Below, one piece after another: positions 8,832-17,989 of a stretch of DNA of 64,000 nucleotides (positions are counted from its first letter, which is position 1; every line of letters starts with the position of its first letter). The DNA comes from Alcanivorax sp. DSM 26293 (GTDB lineage: Bacteria > Pseudomonadota > Gammaproteobacteria > Pseudomonadales > Alcanivoracaceae). Made by a program: the position numbers and the translations under genes. The DNA is taken from assembly GCF_900107995.1 (NCBI RefSeq), contig NZ_FNUM01000002.1, positions 332,283-396,282 on the forward strand. The letters run 5' to 3'. The notes beneath the pieces are model-generated. The model saw only the letters and a list, made by a program, of their open reading frames with translations. It was not told the origin of the DNA and did no database searches.

Positions 8832-9860
8832 TTAGGCACCGGGTTTCAGAGCACTGAAATCAATCGGCATTGACAACCCAAGCAACACATCGGGAGAGTC
8901 TTCGGTGAGACCGAAGCCGAAACTGAAATTAATGATTCGGTTCTTGGAAGTACGCAGGCCAATGGAGGTGTTTACCACACTGGAGGTGGAGTCTTCAGAT
9001 GGAGCAATTATTTTGTTCCCGTCTTTGTCTTCGAAAATAAAATCCGTGGTGAAATTATAAGATTGCTGGTAACTGGCACTCAGTGAAACTTCATAAGACA
9101 AAGCATAGGCCAACCCCAGAGAGAAGTTTATGCTGTCACCCGGTTGCACCTCTTTTAGATCAGAACGCCCTCTCGGCTGATTCAACCCGGACACATCAAA
9201 GGCCATGGTGTAGCCCAAGGAACCGTAGAGTACGACCGGATCAACAACCTTGCTCATACTCACGCCACCGCCCAGGGAATAGAAGCCGGAGCCACTGGAC
9301 ACCTCACTATTGACGTTGATCTCGTATGGACTGTCACCGGTAGGAGTGGTCAATGTGGTGTAAAGGGTGGTGTTAACCGCACCCGGTCGCACCGGGAAAG
9401 GCTGATAACGCAAACCGAAGGAAACATCACCCAGGGCAGCCTGGGACACATCTTTTTCGGTGTCATATTTGTAGGAAACCGGCAGGCGGGTATTGAAGGT
9501 CAGGTTGTTCCAGATCCCGTAGTCAAAGGACAAGGACGAGCCGAAGGAATGCTGGGCGTCCTGTTCAATGCGAAACCGGCTGATGTCACCGCTGTCTTCG
9601 TCCAGAGCGATATCAATACGGTCATCACGGAAATAATTATAGTTGGCAGAGAAATTCAGCGACATCTGGCCACTGGGCAGCAGGGAGTACTGTTTCTCTG
9701 CGGCCTGAAACACCTCTTCCAGGTTCTTTTCTTCGGTTACATCGTCTTCTTTGGTCTGCAGGGCATCACGCGCTTCCTCAACGCTTTCAGCCGCCCAGGC
9801 AACGGGCTGGGCAAGCAGAAGAGCAGCCAGGGCTGCCACTTTTCCAGACTTCATGTTCAT
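8832..9860 (-). CDS. Outer membrane beta-barrel 'transporter' with N-terminal helix (FilC-like)
   Basis: I chose the ATG at 9860 (MNMKSGKVAALAALL), which follows AAGGAAGG, over an upstream ATG at 9896. The 342-residue protein has a signal peptide (cut near AWA-AES) and then a charged, probably coiled-coil stretch of about 45 residues (EEARDALQTKEDDVTEEKN). The rest is a beta barrel starting LPSGQMSLNFSANYNYF, resembling the MetA-pathway 'transporter' barrels. This order, periplasmic helix followed by barrel, is that of FapF, the secretion channel of Pseudomonas functional amyloid. In the cluster it lies directly after a C39 peptidase gene, as FapD and FapF lie in one operon. Role as an export channel is inference. 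Confidence 0.6.
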   Translation of the reverse strand: MNMKSGKVAALAALLLAQPVAWAAESVEEARDALQTKEDDVTEEKNLEEVFQAAEKQYSLLPSGQMSLNFSANYNYFRDDRIDIALDEDSGDISRFRIEQDAQHSFGSSLSFDYGIWNNLTFNTRLPVSYKYDTEKDVSQAALGDVSFGLRYQPFPVRPGAVNTTLYTTLTTPTGDSPYEINVNSEVSSGSGFYSLGGGVSMSKVVDPVVLYGSLGYTMAFDVSGLNQPRGRSDLKEVQPGDSINFSLGLAYALSYEVSLSASYQQSYNFTTDFIFEDKDGNKIIAPSEDSTSSVVNTSIGLRTSKNRIINFSFGFGLTEDSPDVLLGLSMPIDFSALKPGA

Positions 9861-9905
9861 GCAAAGCCTTCCTTTATTCTGTTTGTTATTTGCCACTGCA
9901 GGCTC

Positions 9906-10715
9906 TTATTTTCTGAAATAGGTACGGGTTGGCACATTGATGACCCTCTCTGTGCCATCCTGTTCCTCAATCAATACTCGGCGAAGCGTGCTGGCTTTGT
10001 CAGCCCAGTTCTCAATGGTATTGGTGAATACAGGAAACTCCTGGAACGCCAACCGATTGACAGTCCGCTCGTCGAGCAAACGGAGGTCGTAATCTGTTAA
10101 TTCCAGACCATCCTGAGGCTCAAAGCCATTGGGGAAGACAATAAAGAGGACGTTCTGGTCCCAGACCTCAAGGAATTTGGATTCGGTAAAACTGATATTT
10201 CCCAGTGCAGGATCAGCCACAAACACATGGCCATTCTGGTATTTCTTCAAAACGACGAAGTGCTTGAAGCCCCCATAGGCGATAGGCACGATGGCGGGGT
10301 GGTCCAGCGTTTTAATGTCTTTCATTTCCGCCTTGAAACCACCACTGGGGTGACCCAAAGCCGTTGCCAATCGTTTCATATCCAATAACGAAAAGCCTCG
10401 CCGCTGGACAATCTTCTCGGTTTCGCCAAACCGCAGAAGCCCCTCCATGATCTGCCGCTCCTGGAACTGGCGCCCAAGATATTGATTCAACACGGTGGTC
10501 AAGGCGGCGGAGCCGCAGGAATAATCGTACGCCTGGCGTGTGACATTGTGATAACGGAATTCGGAAACCGGTTTGACGGGTAACCCCCGCTCACGGAGAG
10601 GACCGGCACCAGTCGGGTGCTCGTAGTAGATCACGCCTTTTTCAGGGGGCTCCACCACAACCGACTCGTTGGCCGCAAAGTAGATCAGCGCTACACCCAG
10701 CATGGACGTCAGCAT
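9906..10715 (-). CDS. C39-family cysteine peptidase (FilB/FapD-like)
   Basis: The 269-residue protein has a short hydrophobic N-terminus (residues 5-15), then a papain-like C39 domain. Catalytic Cys67 lies in YDYSCGSAALTTVL, His152 in GGFKHFVVLKKY and Asp168 in VFVADPALGN, so the triad appears intact. There is no fused ABC transporter, unlike bacteriocin exporters. This stand-alone form matches FapD of Pseudomonas functional amyloid operons and the C39 protein of the Acinetobacter fil cluster. It is likely tethered in or exported to the periplasm, where it could process the FilA-like protein or the barrels. A substrate cannot be read from the sequence. Confidence 0.75.
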   Translation of the reverse strand: MLTSMLGVALIYFAANESVVVEPPEKGVIYYEHPTGAGPLRERGLPVKPVSEFRYHNVTRQAYDYSCGSAALTTVLNQYLGRQFQERQIMEGLLRFGETEKIVQRRGFSLLDMKRLATALGHPSGGFKAEMKDIKTLDHPAIVPIAYGGFKHFVVLKKYQNGHVFVADPALGNISFTESKFLEVWDQNVLFIVFPNGFEPQDGLELTDYDLRLLDERTVNRLAFQEFPVFTNTIENWADKASTLRRVLIEEQDGTERVINVPTRTYFRK

Positions 10716-10844
10716 GGCAAGTTATCCGCTATTATTGTTATTGTTTGTTTCTAACATAGGCAGACATGTTAACCATGTACCCGTAGGCAGGCAACCACCT
10801 ATTCTGACAACCAATGGATGCGATTCGGCCAATGGTTGACTCAT

Positions 10845-10871
10845 AAAAAAGCCCGGCCGAGGCCGGGCTTT
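10845..10871 (-). terminator. Intrinsic terminator/attenuator after the filA-like gene
   Basis: Read on the minus strand, AAAGCCCGGCC and GGCCGGGCTTT pair tightly and are followed by TTTTTT. It lies 20 bases after the first gene of the cluster and 130 bases before the peptidase gene. Partial readthrough would make the first gene product much more abundant than the rest. Confidence 0.85.
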
Positions 10872-10890
10872 AACGAGATCAAGCTGGAGA

Positions 10891-11724
10891 TTAATGGCCA
10901 GAGATCGTAATTGTCTGGCCAGACAAATCCAGACCAGTAATGTATACATTACCAATTGCGGGAGCAGTCCCGTCATCTGCACCAAGGGCCAGGCCCATCA
11001 TGGCAACATCGATACCTGACAGTGCCGAATTAGTTGCAATTGCGAGCCCGGCATTCGTAATGGAACCAGTGATACCGTTTACATCGACATTACGAATGGC
11101 AACTTGATCAGCAATCAGAGCGCCGCCACCACTTGCGCTTTGGTCGCGCAGTGTAAGGTTGTCAGTACCGTCATTGAGGGTACCGATATCAATATCAAGA
11201 ACTGAAGTCGTTGCGAGAGACAAGAAGTTGCTTGCTTCACTACCCAGCTGAATGGTGAGATCCACGTCATTCAGGGTAAGACTAACACTATCGAGCAACG
11301 GGTCACCCGCTGAAACCGCCGCTACTTCAGTGCCAAGGTTAGTCAGGCCCGCACTCACATCAGAACCGTCCGTACCCTGGCCAACATACAAATCACCCGT
11401 CTGAATTGTCAGGGTAGGAATGGAAACACCGACTTCAAGCACACCCCCACCACTGGCGGTACTGGCTGCGTCAACTTCAATTGAAATATCGCCTGCCAAA
11501 CCCACATTATCCATGATAATCAAACCGGAATTGGTAGAGGGCGCACCAAGACCATCGGTATCTTCAATACCCACATCCAGCGTTGCATTCAAAGATAGGC
11601 CAATACTAATACCATCCTGACCAGTTACACCGGACAGCGCGCTATCTTCCATGGCTTCCATGGAAAAACCGGTAGCCGGAAGGGCTGCAACGGCGGCCGC
11701 CAGAGCAAGCTTCTTGAATTTCAT
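10891..11724 (-). CDS. FilA-like secreted protein, DUF6160 type, candidate fibre subunit
   Basis: The start at 11724 (MKFKKLALAAAVAALPATGFS) follows GAGGAG and gives 277 residues. A longer in-frame extension to 11970 lacks a ribosome site. After the signal peptide comes MEDSALSGVTGQDGISIG, the conserved opening of proteins annotated as pilus assembly protein FilA. The mature chain has very few charged residues, is rich in Gly, Ser, Thr, Asn, Asp, Leu and Ile, and alternates hydrophobic and polar residues with repeated LSLN/LTLNDVDLTI-like strands, suggesting a beta-solenoid or amyloid-like fold. It is the first gene of the six-gene cluster and has its own terminator, as expected of an abundant structural subunit. 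The fibre role is inference. Confidence 0.65.
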   Translation of the reverse strand: MKFKKLALAAAVAALPATGFSMEAMEDSALSGVTGQDGISIGLSLNATLDVGIEDTDGLGAPSTNSGLIIMDNVGLAGDISIEVDAASTASGGGVLEVGVSIPTLTIQTGDLYVGQGTDGSDVSAGLTNLGTEVAAVSAGDPLLDSVSLTLNDVDLTIQLGSEASNFLSLATTSVLDIDIGTLNDGTDNLTLRDQSASGGGALIADQVAIRNVDVNGITGSITNAGLAIATNSALSGIDVAMMGLALGADDGTAPAIGNVYITGLDLSGQTITISGH

Positions 11725-12029
11725 TGTAATCTCCTCGTGTGCACAACGTTTTGTTGTAATCGTTCGGGTGCCACGCTTGTCAGGGCACGCCTCTAAGTTA
11801 ACACAACAGTTACAAAAACAAATGTTCCCGTTACAAAAGTTGTGACTTCTAGAAAAAACCCGTATCTCTCTGTTTTTATTCGCTAATATTGTTTTTGGAA
11901 CCACCGTCACAGCCATGAACGCATGTAAACAATGAAAAACAATAAGTCTACCTGTTACGCGCGGTAACAAGGTTGGGCAAGTCCGACCATGGCAGGTAGA
12001 CTAGCTCGCTCCTTCACCGGGTTACCGCA
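11725..12029. promoter_or_regulatory. Divergent intergenic region between the fil-like cluster and pabB
   Basis: This 305-base AT-rich stretch holds no gene. On the fil side there are two direct GTTACAAAA copies (11809-11817 and 11830-11838) spaced 21 bases, i.e. two helical turns. On the pabB side a 10-bp perfect inverted repeat, AGTCTACCTG at 11945-11954 and CAGGTAGACT at 11993-12002, encloses a smaller palindrome GTTAC-N5-GTAAC (11954-11968). A possible pabB promoter is TTGGGC (11973) and TAGACT (11997) with an 18-base spacer. The bound regulators are unknown. Confidence 0.45.
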
Positions 12030-13184
12030 ATGACACCGAGCTGCCTCTTTAATAGCACAGACGGTCTGGTCGCGCTCCAGCAACCGGATCTGACGTTAAC
12101 TGCCAACAACAAGGCGGAACTCATGCGCTGTGTGGCTGACACTCAAGAGGCGCTGGCGGACGGGTTTCTTTTTGCTGCCGGCATTCTGCCCTATGAGGCC
12201 GGCGCCTGGTTAAGAGAGGTTAGCGCAACGTCCGCCGTGACCGAGAGTGGTGAGTCTGCCCCTTCGGTGATGCCTGCAGTGATCCACCTTTACCGGGAAT
12301 TGCCAACGGCCTTAAGCGGTTCAGATGCCGCTCTCAAAGGCCAGTTCAGCCTCTGTGGAGCCTTTCGGGAAGAGCAGCGCCGGGAGCAATATCTGCATAG
12401 CCTGAGTCAGATCAAGGACTACCTGTCCGCCGGGGACTGCTACCAGGTCAATCTGTCCCAGCGCTTCTGCACCAAGTTCACGGGGAACCCCCTGGTTGCC
12501 TGGTTGGGATTGCGGGACGCCCACCCTGCCCCGCACAGTTGTTACTTTGATGCGGGTGATAACCAGGTATTCGGTGTCTCGCCTGAACGGTTCTTGTCCA
12601 TCCGCGACAGGCAGGTAGTGACCGAACCGATCAAGGGATCGCGGCCACGGGGGGCAACCCCTGAGGAAGACCAGGCGTTCGGTGCGGAACTGCTGTCCAA
12701 CCCGAAAGATCGGGCCGAAAACCTGATGATTGTGGATCTGCTGCGTAATGACTTGGGAATCTGCTGTGAACCGGGCAGCGTCCAGGCCGACCCCCTGTTC
12801 GAGTTACGGCGTTTCAGCAATGTTCAGCATCTGGTCAGCACCGTGACCGGCACCCTGCGCCAGGACCTGTCGCCCCTGGACGCCCTGCTTGGCGCTTTTC
12901 CCGGTGGTTCCATTACCGGCGCCCCCAAAAAACGAGCCATGGAGATTATTGCCGAACTGGAACCCGTGCCCCGCGGCGCCTATTGCGGCAGCTTCTTCTG
13001 GATGGACAACCAGGGCAATCTGGACAGCAACATCCTGATTCGCACGCTGCAGACCGATGGTGACAGGCTCTACTGCCATGGCGGAGGCGGGATTGTGTTC
13101 GATTCCGTGCCAGAGGCCGAGTATGAGGAAAGCCGCTTTAAGGTCGCCAAGCTGATGGGGGCACTGGAGGAACGATTTCTCTAG
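12030..13184 (+). CDS. pabB: Aminodeoxychorismate synthase component I PabB
   Basis: PabB converts chorismate and ammonia to 4-amino-4-deoxychorismate for folate synthesis, with PabA supplying ammonia. The chorismate-binding domain is complete: PIKGSRPRGATPEEDQA, ENLMIVDLLRNDLG, FPGGSITGAPKKRAMEII and HGGGGIVFDSVPEAEYEES are the family signatures. PIKGS carries the Lys that distinguishes PabB from TrpE/EntC types. At 384 residues it is shorter than E. coli PabB (about 450) because the N-terminal half is reduced. An in-frame stop at 11997 excludes a longer start. A bidirectional terminator follows. Confidence 0.9.
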   Translation: MTPSCLFNSTDGLVALQQPDLTLTANNKAELMRCVADTQEALADGFLFAAGILPYEAGAWLREVSATSAVTESGESAPSVMPAVIHLYRELPTALSGSDAALKGQFSLCGAFREEQRREQYLHSLSQIKDYLSAGDCYQVNLSQRFCTKFTGNPLVAWLGLRDAHPAPHSCYFDAGDNQVFGVSPERFLSIRDRQVVTEPIKGSRPRGATPEEDQAFGAELLSNPKDRAENLMIVDLLRNDLGICCEPGSVQADPLFELRRFSNVQHLVSTVTGTLRQDLSPLDALLGAFPGGSITGAPKKRAMEIIAELEPVPRGAYCGSFFWMDNQGNLDSNILIRTLQTDGDRLYCHGGGGIVFDSVPEAEYEESRFKVAKLMGALEERFL

Positions 13185-13209
13185 AAAGCACCGTTGCATT
13201 CAGCCCTCG

Positions 13210-13246
13210 AAAAAAAGCCGCGCCCAATTCTGGGCGCGGCTTTTTT
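13210..13246. terminator. Bidirectional terminator between pabB and thrH
   Basis: GCCGCGCCCA and TGGGCGCGGC form a 10-bp stem with an ATTC loop. A-runs on the left and T-runs on the right serve both convergent genes. Confidence 0.95.
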
Positions 13247-13276
13247 GACTCTACCATCCTGGCCAAGGCCGCGGTG

Positions 13277-13894
13277 TTACAGCGGGATATCGCGGGGGCT
13301 GGCCTTGACGATTTCCTTCTTCAGGTCCTCATAGCTGTGCACGGCAGGGAACTGGGGAAATTCGGCTATCACATTGTCGGGAGCATGAAACAGGATCCCC
13401 TGCTCCGCTTCTGACAGCATGGTGGTATCGTTGTAGGAATCACCTGCCGCGATACAGTGGTAATTCAGGGAATGAAATGCCTTGATGGATGCCCGTTTGG
13501 GGTCTTTCTGGCGCAATTTATAGTCGGTGATCCGGCCATTGCCGTCCACTTCCAGGCGATGGCAGAACAGGGTCGGCCAGCCAAGCTTCTTCATCAGCGG
13601 CCTGGCGAACTCGTAGAAGGTGTCGGAAAGAATGATCAGCTGGAAGTTCTCGCGAGCCCACTCGACAAACTCCCTGGCACCTTCCAGAGGCTCCAGGGTA
13701 TCAATAACCGCCTGAATATCCGGCAGGCCATAGCCGTGCTCGTCCAGCAGCCGCAGGCGCATCCGCATCAACTCATCATAGTCAGGAATATCCCGGGTGG
13801 TGGCTCGAAGCTCGTCAATACCGGTCTTTTCCGCAAAGTTGATCCAGATTTCGGGGATCAACACCCCTTCCAGGTCCAGGCACAGCAATTCCAC
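13277..13894 (-). CDS. thrH: Bifunctional phosphoserine phosphatase/homoserine phosphotransferase ThrH
   Basis: I use a GTG start at 13894 (VELLCLDLEGVL). It is preceded by AGGGG and gives exactly 205 residues, the length of Pseudomonas ThrH; the upstream ATG at 13966 would add 24 unlikely residues. It is a HAD-superfamily enzyme with motif I DLEGVLIPEIW, motif II LSDTFYEF, motif III Lys near RQKDPKR, and motif IV AGDSYNDTTML. ThrH dephosphorylates phosphoserine and can pass the phosphate to homoserine, linking serine and threonine pathways. It is transcribed towards pabB and shares a terminator with it. Confidence 0.9.
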   Translation of the reverse strand: MELLCLDLEGVLIPEIWINFAEKTGIDELRATTRDIPDYDELMRMRLRLLDEHGYGLPDIQAVIDTLEPLEGAREFVEWARENFQLIILSDTFYEFARPLMKKLGWPTLFCHRLEVDGNGRITDYKLRQKDPKRASIKAFHSLNYHCIAAGDSYNDTTMLSEAEQGILFHAPDNVIAEFPQFPAVHSYEDLKKEIVKASPRDIPL

Positions 13895-14092
13895 GGTTTT
13901 CCCCTTTGGGTGAATAAGGCGCGCACAATGTAGCGGCGGGCGATGCGCTTTGCAACGACTGGCCACATTCAGCCTGGTTTAGCCTGTGAGAGCCTTGCTG
14001 GCCAGGCTGGCACGGGGAAGGCCGCCAGTGCTGCCGAGACTCTTCACCTTGCAGGCAGGACACCAACGGCAACCTTGAGCAGTTCTGAGGGG

Positions 14093-15239
<1,147 letters not shown>

Positions 15240-16037
15240 ATGCCGCTACTGCAACCGGAGCTGTTTCTCTATATAGGCGCCGGTGCCTTGGTCGGTTTTG
15301 CCGTTGGCCTGACCGGAGTCGGAGGCGGGTCGTTGATGACGCCACTGCTGCTCCTGTTCGGTTTCCCGCCCCAGGTTGCCATTGGCACCGACCTGCTTTA
15401 TGCCGCTATTACCAAGTCATCCGGTATGGTCATACATGCCCGTCGCGGCAACGTTGACTGGACCATTTTGAAGCGCATGGCTGCCGGCAGCATCCCGGCC
15501 GCCTTGCTCACCGCTGCAGCGCTGTGGTTACTGGCATCTGATGCTGGTGACTATGCCCCGTTACTGACAACGGCATTGGGCATCACCCTGATCGTCACCG
15601 CTCTGGTGCTACTGTTCAAGCATCGTCTGCAGGCCCTGGCGAACCCGCAATCGGCCAGCTTAATGAGGGCCGTACAGCAGCGGGCCGAGGCATGGACGGT
15701 GGCCATGGGGATTCTGTTGGGGGTTTTCGTGACCCTGTCCTCTGTGGGTGCCGGCGCCATCGGTACAGCCGTCTTGCTGATTCTCTACCCTGCCCTGGCA
15801 CCCGTTAAAGTGGTGGGCACCGATCTGGCCCATGCGGTCCCGCTGACTCTCGTCGCCGGCCTGGGCCACCTGGCACTGGGGCATGTAGATCCGGGTCTGC
15901 TGTTAGCCCTGCTGATGGGGTCCCTGCCGGCAATTTATATCGGTACCCACGTGGGGCACCGGGTACCCAGCCATATCATGCATCCGCTGTTGGTCACAGT
16001 GCTGTTGGCGTTGGGGGTCAAATATGCGGTGTTTTGA
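15240..16037 (+). CDS. TSUP (TauE/SafE) family membrane exporter
   Basis: The 265-residue inner membrane protein has about eight hydrophobic segments. Its N-terminal repeat LTGVGGGSLMTPLLLLFG and later SSVGAGAIGTAVLLILYP are the duplicated glycine-rich signatures of the TSUP family (sulfite or other sulfur-containing anion export). HARRGNVDW is the usual cytoplasmic loop. The divergent position next to cysB suggests a sulfur substrate such as sulfite, but this is inference. A palindromic repeat follows the gene. Confidence 0.85.
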   Translation: MPLLQPELFLYIGAGALVGFAVGLTGVGGGSLMTPLLLLFGFPPQVAIGTDLLYAAITKSSGMVIHARRGNVDWTILKRMAAGSIPAALLTAAALWLLASDAGDYAPLLTTALGITLIVTALVLLFKHRLQALANPQSASLMRAVQQRAEAWTVAMGILLGVFVTLSSVGAGAIGTAVLLILYPALAPVKVVGTDLAHAVPLTLVAGLGHLALGHVDPGLLLALLMGSLPAIYIGTHVGHRVPSHIMHPLLVTVLLALGVKYAVF

Positions 16038-16060
16038 AGGAAAGCCCCAGTAATAGAGAC

Positions 16061-16131
16061 GTAGGAGCCCATGCTGCATGGCGAACCGGCTTGCGATGGC
16101 AGCTGTTCGCCATGCAAGCCTGGGTTCCTAC
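16061..16131. repeat. Dispersed palindromic repeat, full inverted copy (copy 2)
   Basis: The left arm starts GTAGGAGCCCATGC and ends CATGGCGAAC (16061-16086). The right arm starts GTTCGCCATGC and ends GGGTTCCTAC (16105-16131). The arms are imperfect reverse complements. The right arm recurs almost unchanged at 3276-3304. Lying between two convergent genes, it may also act as a transcript-end hairpin. Confidence 0.7.
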
Positions 16132-16164
16132 GGGAATCCGAAAAACCGGAAGGCTACACAGGCT

Positions 16165-17094
16165 TCAGCCCTCGCCGCTTTTGCGCCGATTTGCCACGCC
16201 ATGGGGAACATGCCCGGCGGCCACATGGTGGGCAGCTGATTCACAGTGGCCCTGCTGATCATCGAAGAACACGTCCGCACCGAATGCCCGCAGAAAATCC
16301 CCTTTCGCCAACCCGCCTAAAAACAGGCTTTCATCCAGACGGATATTCCAGTCGCGCAGGGTTCGTACCACGCGCTCATGGGCGGGGGCGCCCCGAGCGG
16401 TCACCAGCGCGGTACGGATCGGGCAAGATTCCACTGGGAAACTGTTCTGGAGTTGATGCAAGGCCGCCAGGAAGGGTTTGAAAGGCCCCCCGTCCAGCGG
16501 CTGGCGGGCCGAGCGCTTCTCGTTTTCGGTAAAGGCTTCGAGTCCATCACTCTGGAAAATCTGTTCAGACTCATCGGAAAACAACACGGCATCACCGTCA
16601 AAGGCGATCCGCAAGATGCCATCCGGGCGCTGGCACTGCCCGCCGGAAAGGATCGTCGCGGCGGCGTAACCCGCTTCAAGTACCTGCTGCACATCGTCCG
16701 GATCGGTTGAGAGAAACAGATGCGCGCCGAAGGCAGAGACATAGCGGTGTGGGCTCTGCCCCCCTGCGAAGGCAGCGCGGGTAATGGGCAGCCCGTAGTG
16801 TTCAATGGAATTGAAGACCCGCAGCCCGGTATCCGAACTGTTGCGTGACAACAGGATCACTTCGACCCGGCCCTTGCCTTCCTTCAGCTCATTGATGGCC
16901 AGCAATTTCTGCACCAGAGGGAAGGCATCCCCCGGTTCCAGTACATCATCCTCGTGGCGGGTCTGGTAATCCTGAAAGGCCTCAAGCCCCTCTTCCAGAT
17001 AGACCCGATGGCTGTCAGCCAGGTTGAACAGGGCGCGTGAGCTGATCGCTACAACCAACTTGCCATCAAAGGAAACCGGCATCATGGCTCTCAT
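16165..17094 (-). CDS. Cytosolic 5'-nucleotidase (PF06189 type)
   Basis: The 309-residue protein opens with FDGKLVVAISSRALFNL and contains ILLSRNSSDTGLRVFNSIEHYGL and AFGAHLFLSTDPDDV when read in parts, then RIAFDGDAVLFSDESE. This pattern is characteristic of the bacterial 5'-nucleotidase family distantly related to eukaryotic cytosolic 5'-nucleotidase I and HAD enzymes. It is expected to dephosphorylate nucleoside monophosphates. The start is uncertain: ATGs at 17094, 17085 and 17082 are all possible and no strong ribosome site singles one out. It stands alone, convergent with the TSUP gene. Confidence 0.85.
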   Translation of the reverse strand: MRAMMPVSFDGKLVVAISSRALFNLADSHRVYLEEGLEAFQDYQTRHEDDVLEPGDAFPLVQKLLAINELKEGKGRVEVILLSRNSSDTGLRVFNSIEHYGLPITRAAFAGGQSPHRYVSAFGAHLFLSTDPDDVQQVLEAGYAAATILSGGQCQRPDGILRIAFDGDAVLFSDESEQIFQSDGLEAFTENEKRSARQPLDGGPFKPFLAALHQLQNSFPVESCPIRTALVTARGAPAHERVVRTLRDWNIRLDESLFLGGLAKGDFLRAFGADVFFDDQQGHCESAAHHVAAGHVPHGVANRRKSGEG

Positions 17095-17346
17095 GGTCAG
17101 AGTATTTAGCCCAGTATCCTGTGCAGGTCAGCAATTCGCAACAGCCCTTTCACCGTCATTCAAAGGTTACTGATCGAGAAAAATTGCCATTCGCGTGATC
17201 AGGAAATTGATCAATGGTTGTTCAGTGCTGGGATGTGGCATAAAGTTGCTACAGCAACGGCGTTGCACGTTAGCATTGAAACAGGGCATTGCTGCTCTCC
17301 GGCACAAAGCCACTACGAACAATCCGAAGGGGAAAGGGAGTCATCC

Positions 17347-17976
17347 ATGGCTGCTAGCAAGGTGAAAGATACTGTCGAGGAACTTCAGGCTCAGATTCGC
17401 AAGCTGGCTGAGCGCTTCGACAAGGAACGCGAGAAACAGATCAGTCAACTTGAGAAACAACTGGAGAAGGTGCGCGATCGCCTGAACCAGGAAATGAAGC
17501 GCCAACGGGAGTACTTCGCCAAGCTTGAAAAGCTCCAGGCTGAATACCGTGAACGAGCCACTGCTACCGTCAAGAAGCAGATTGAGCGGGCTCGCAAGGC
17601 AGCCGAGGATGCCCGCAAGCAGGTTGAAGCCTCAGAAGGCCGCAAGCGTATTCTGGAAACCGAGGTTCGCGTGCTGAAAGCCACCGCCAAACAGGCACAC
17701 AGCCTGTCACGGGTGATCGGCCAGTACGAAAAAGACCTGGAAAAGCGGGCCAAGGAAATCGAACGCAAAGTCGCCCCCAAGAAGGCAGCTACCCGCAAGG
17801 CGCCTGCCAAGAAAAAGGCCGCTGCAACGAAGAAAGCCGCCACTCGCAAGGCACCTGCGAAAAAGAAATCCGCTGCCAAAAAGGCCCCCGCCAAGAAAGC
17901 AGCAACCAAGAAGAAAGCGGCTGCCAAGCGCGCACCTGCCAAGAAGAAAGCAGCAGCGCCCTCCTCCGGCAGCTAA
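17347..17976 (+). CDS. algP: AlgP-like histone H1-type DNA-binding protein
   Basis: The start at 17347 (MAASKVKDTVEELQAQ) follows AAGGGAG and gives 209 residues. Residues 1-140 are a charged, heptad-like coiled coil. The C-terminal 70 residues are lysine- and alanine-rich repeats (KKAATRKAPAKKKAA variants), as in AlgP/AlgR3 of Pseudomonas, a histone-like protein implicated in regulation of alginate genes. It probably compacts DNA or modulates transcription. The repetitive tail is prone to length variation by slippage. The nearby regulatory role in alginate synthesis cannot be assumed here because no alginate genes are visible. Confidence 0.85.
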   Translation: MAASKVKDTVEELQAQIRKLAERFDKEREKQISQLEKQLEKVRDRLNQEMKRQREYFAKLEKLQAEYRERATATVKKQIERARKAAEDARKQVEASEGRKRILETEVRVLKATAKQAHSLSRVIGQYEKDLEKRAKEIERKVAPKKAATRKAPAKKKAAATKKAATRKAPAKKKSAAKKAPAKKAATKKKAAAKRAPAKKKAAAPSSGS

Positions 17977-17989
17977 GCTGCCCGCAACC

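Noticed and set aside
4091-11724. Reading the cluster as a chaperone-usher or type IV pilus operon
   Set aside because: No usher, PapD-like chaperone, prepilin leader, or pilus ATPase is present.
17774-17976. Lysine-alanine repeats of algP as a mobile or foreign repeat
   Set aside because: They are an in-frame, conserved feature of AlgP-type proteins, not a DNA element.
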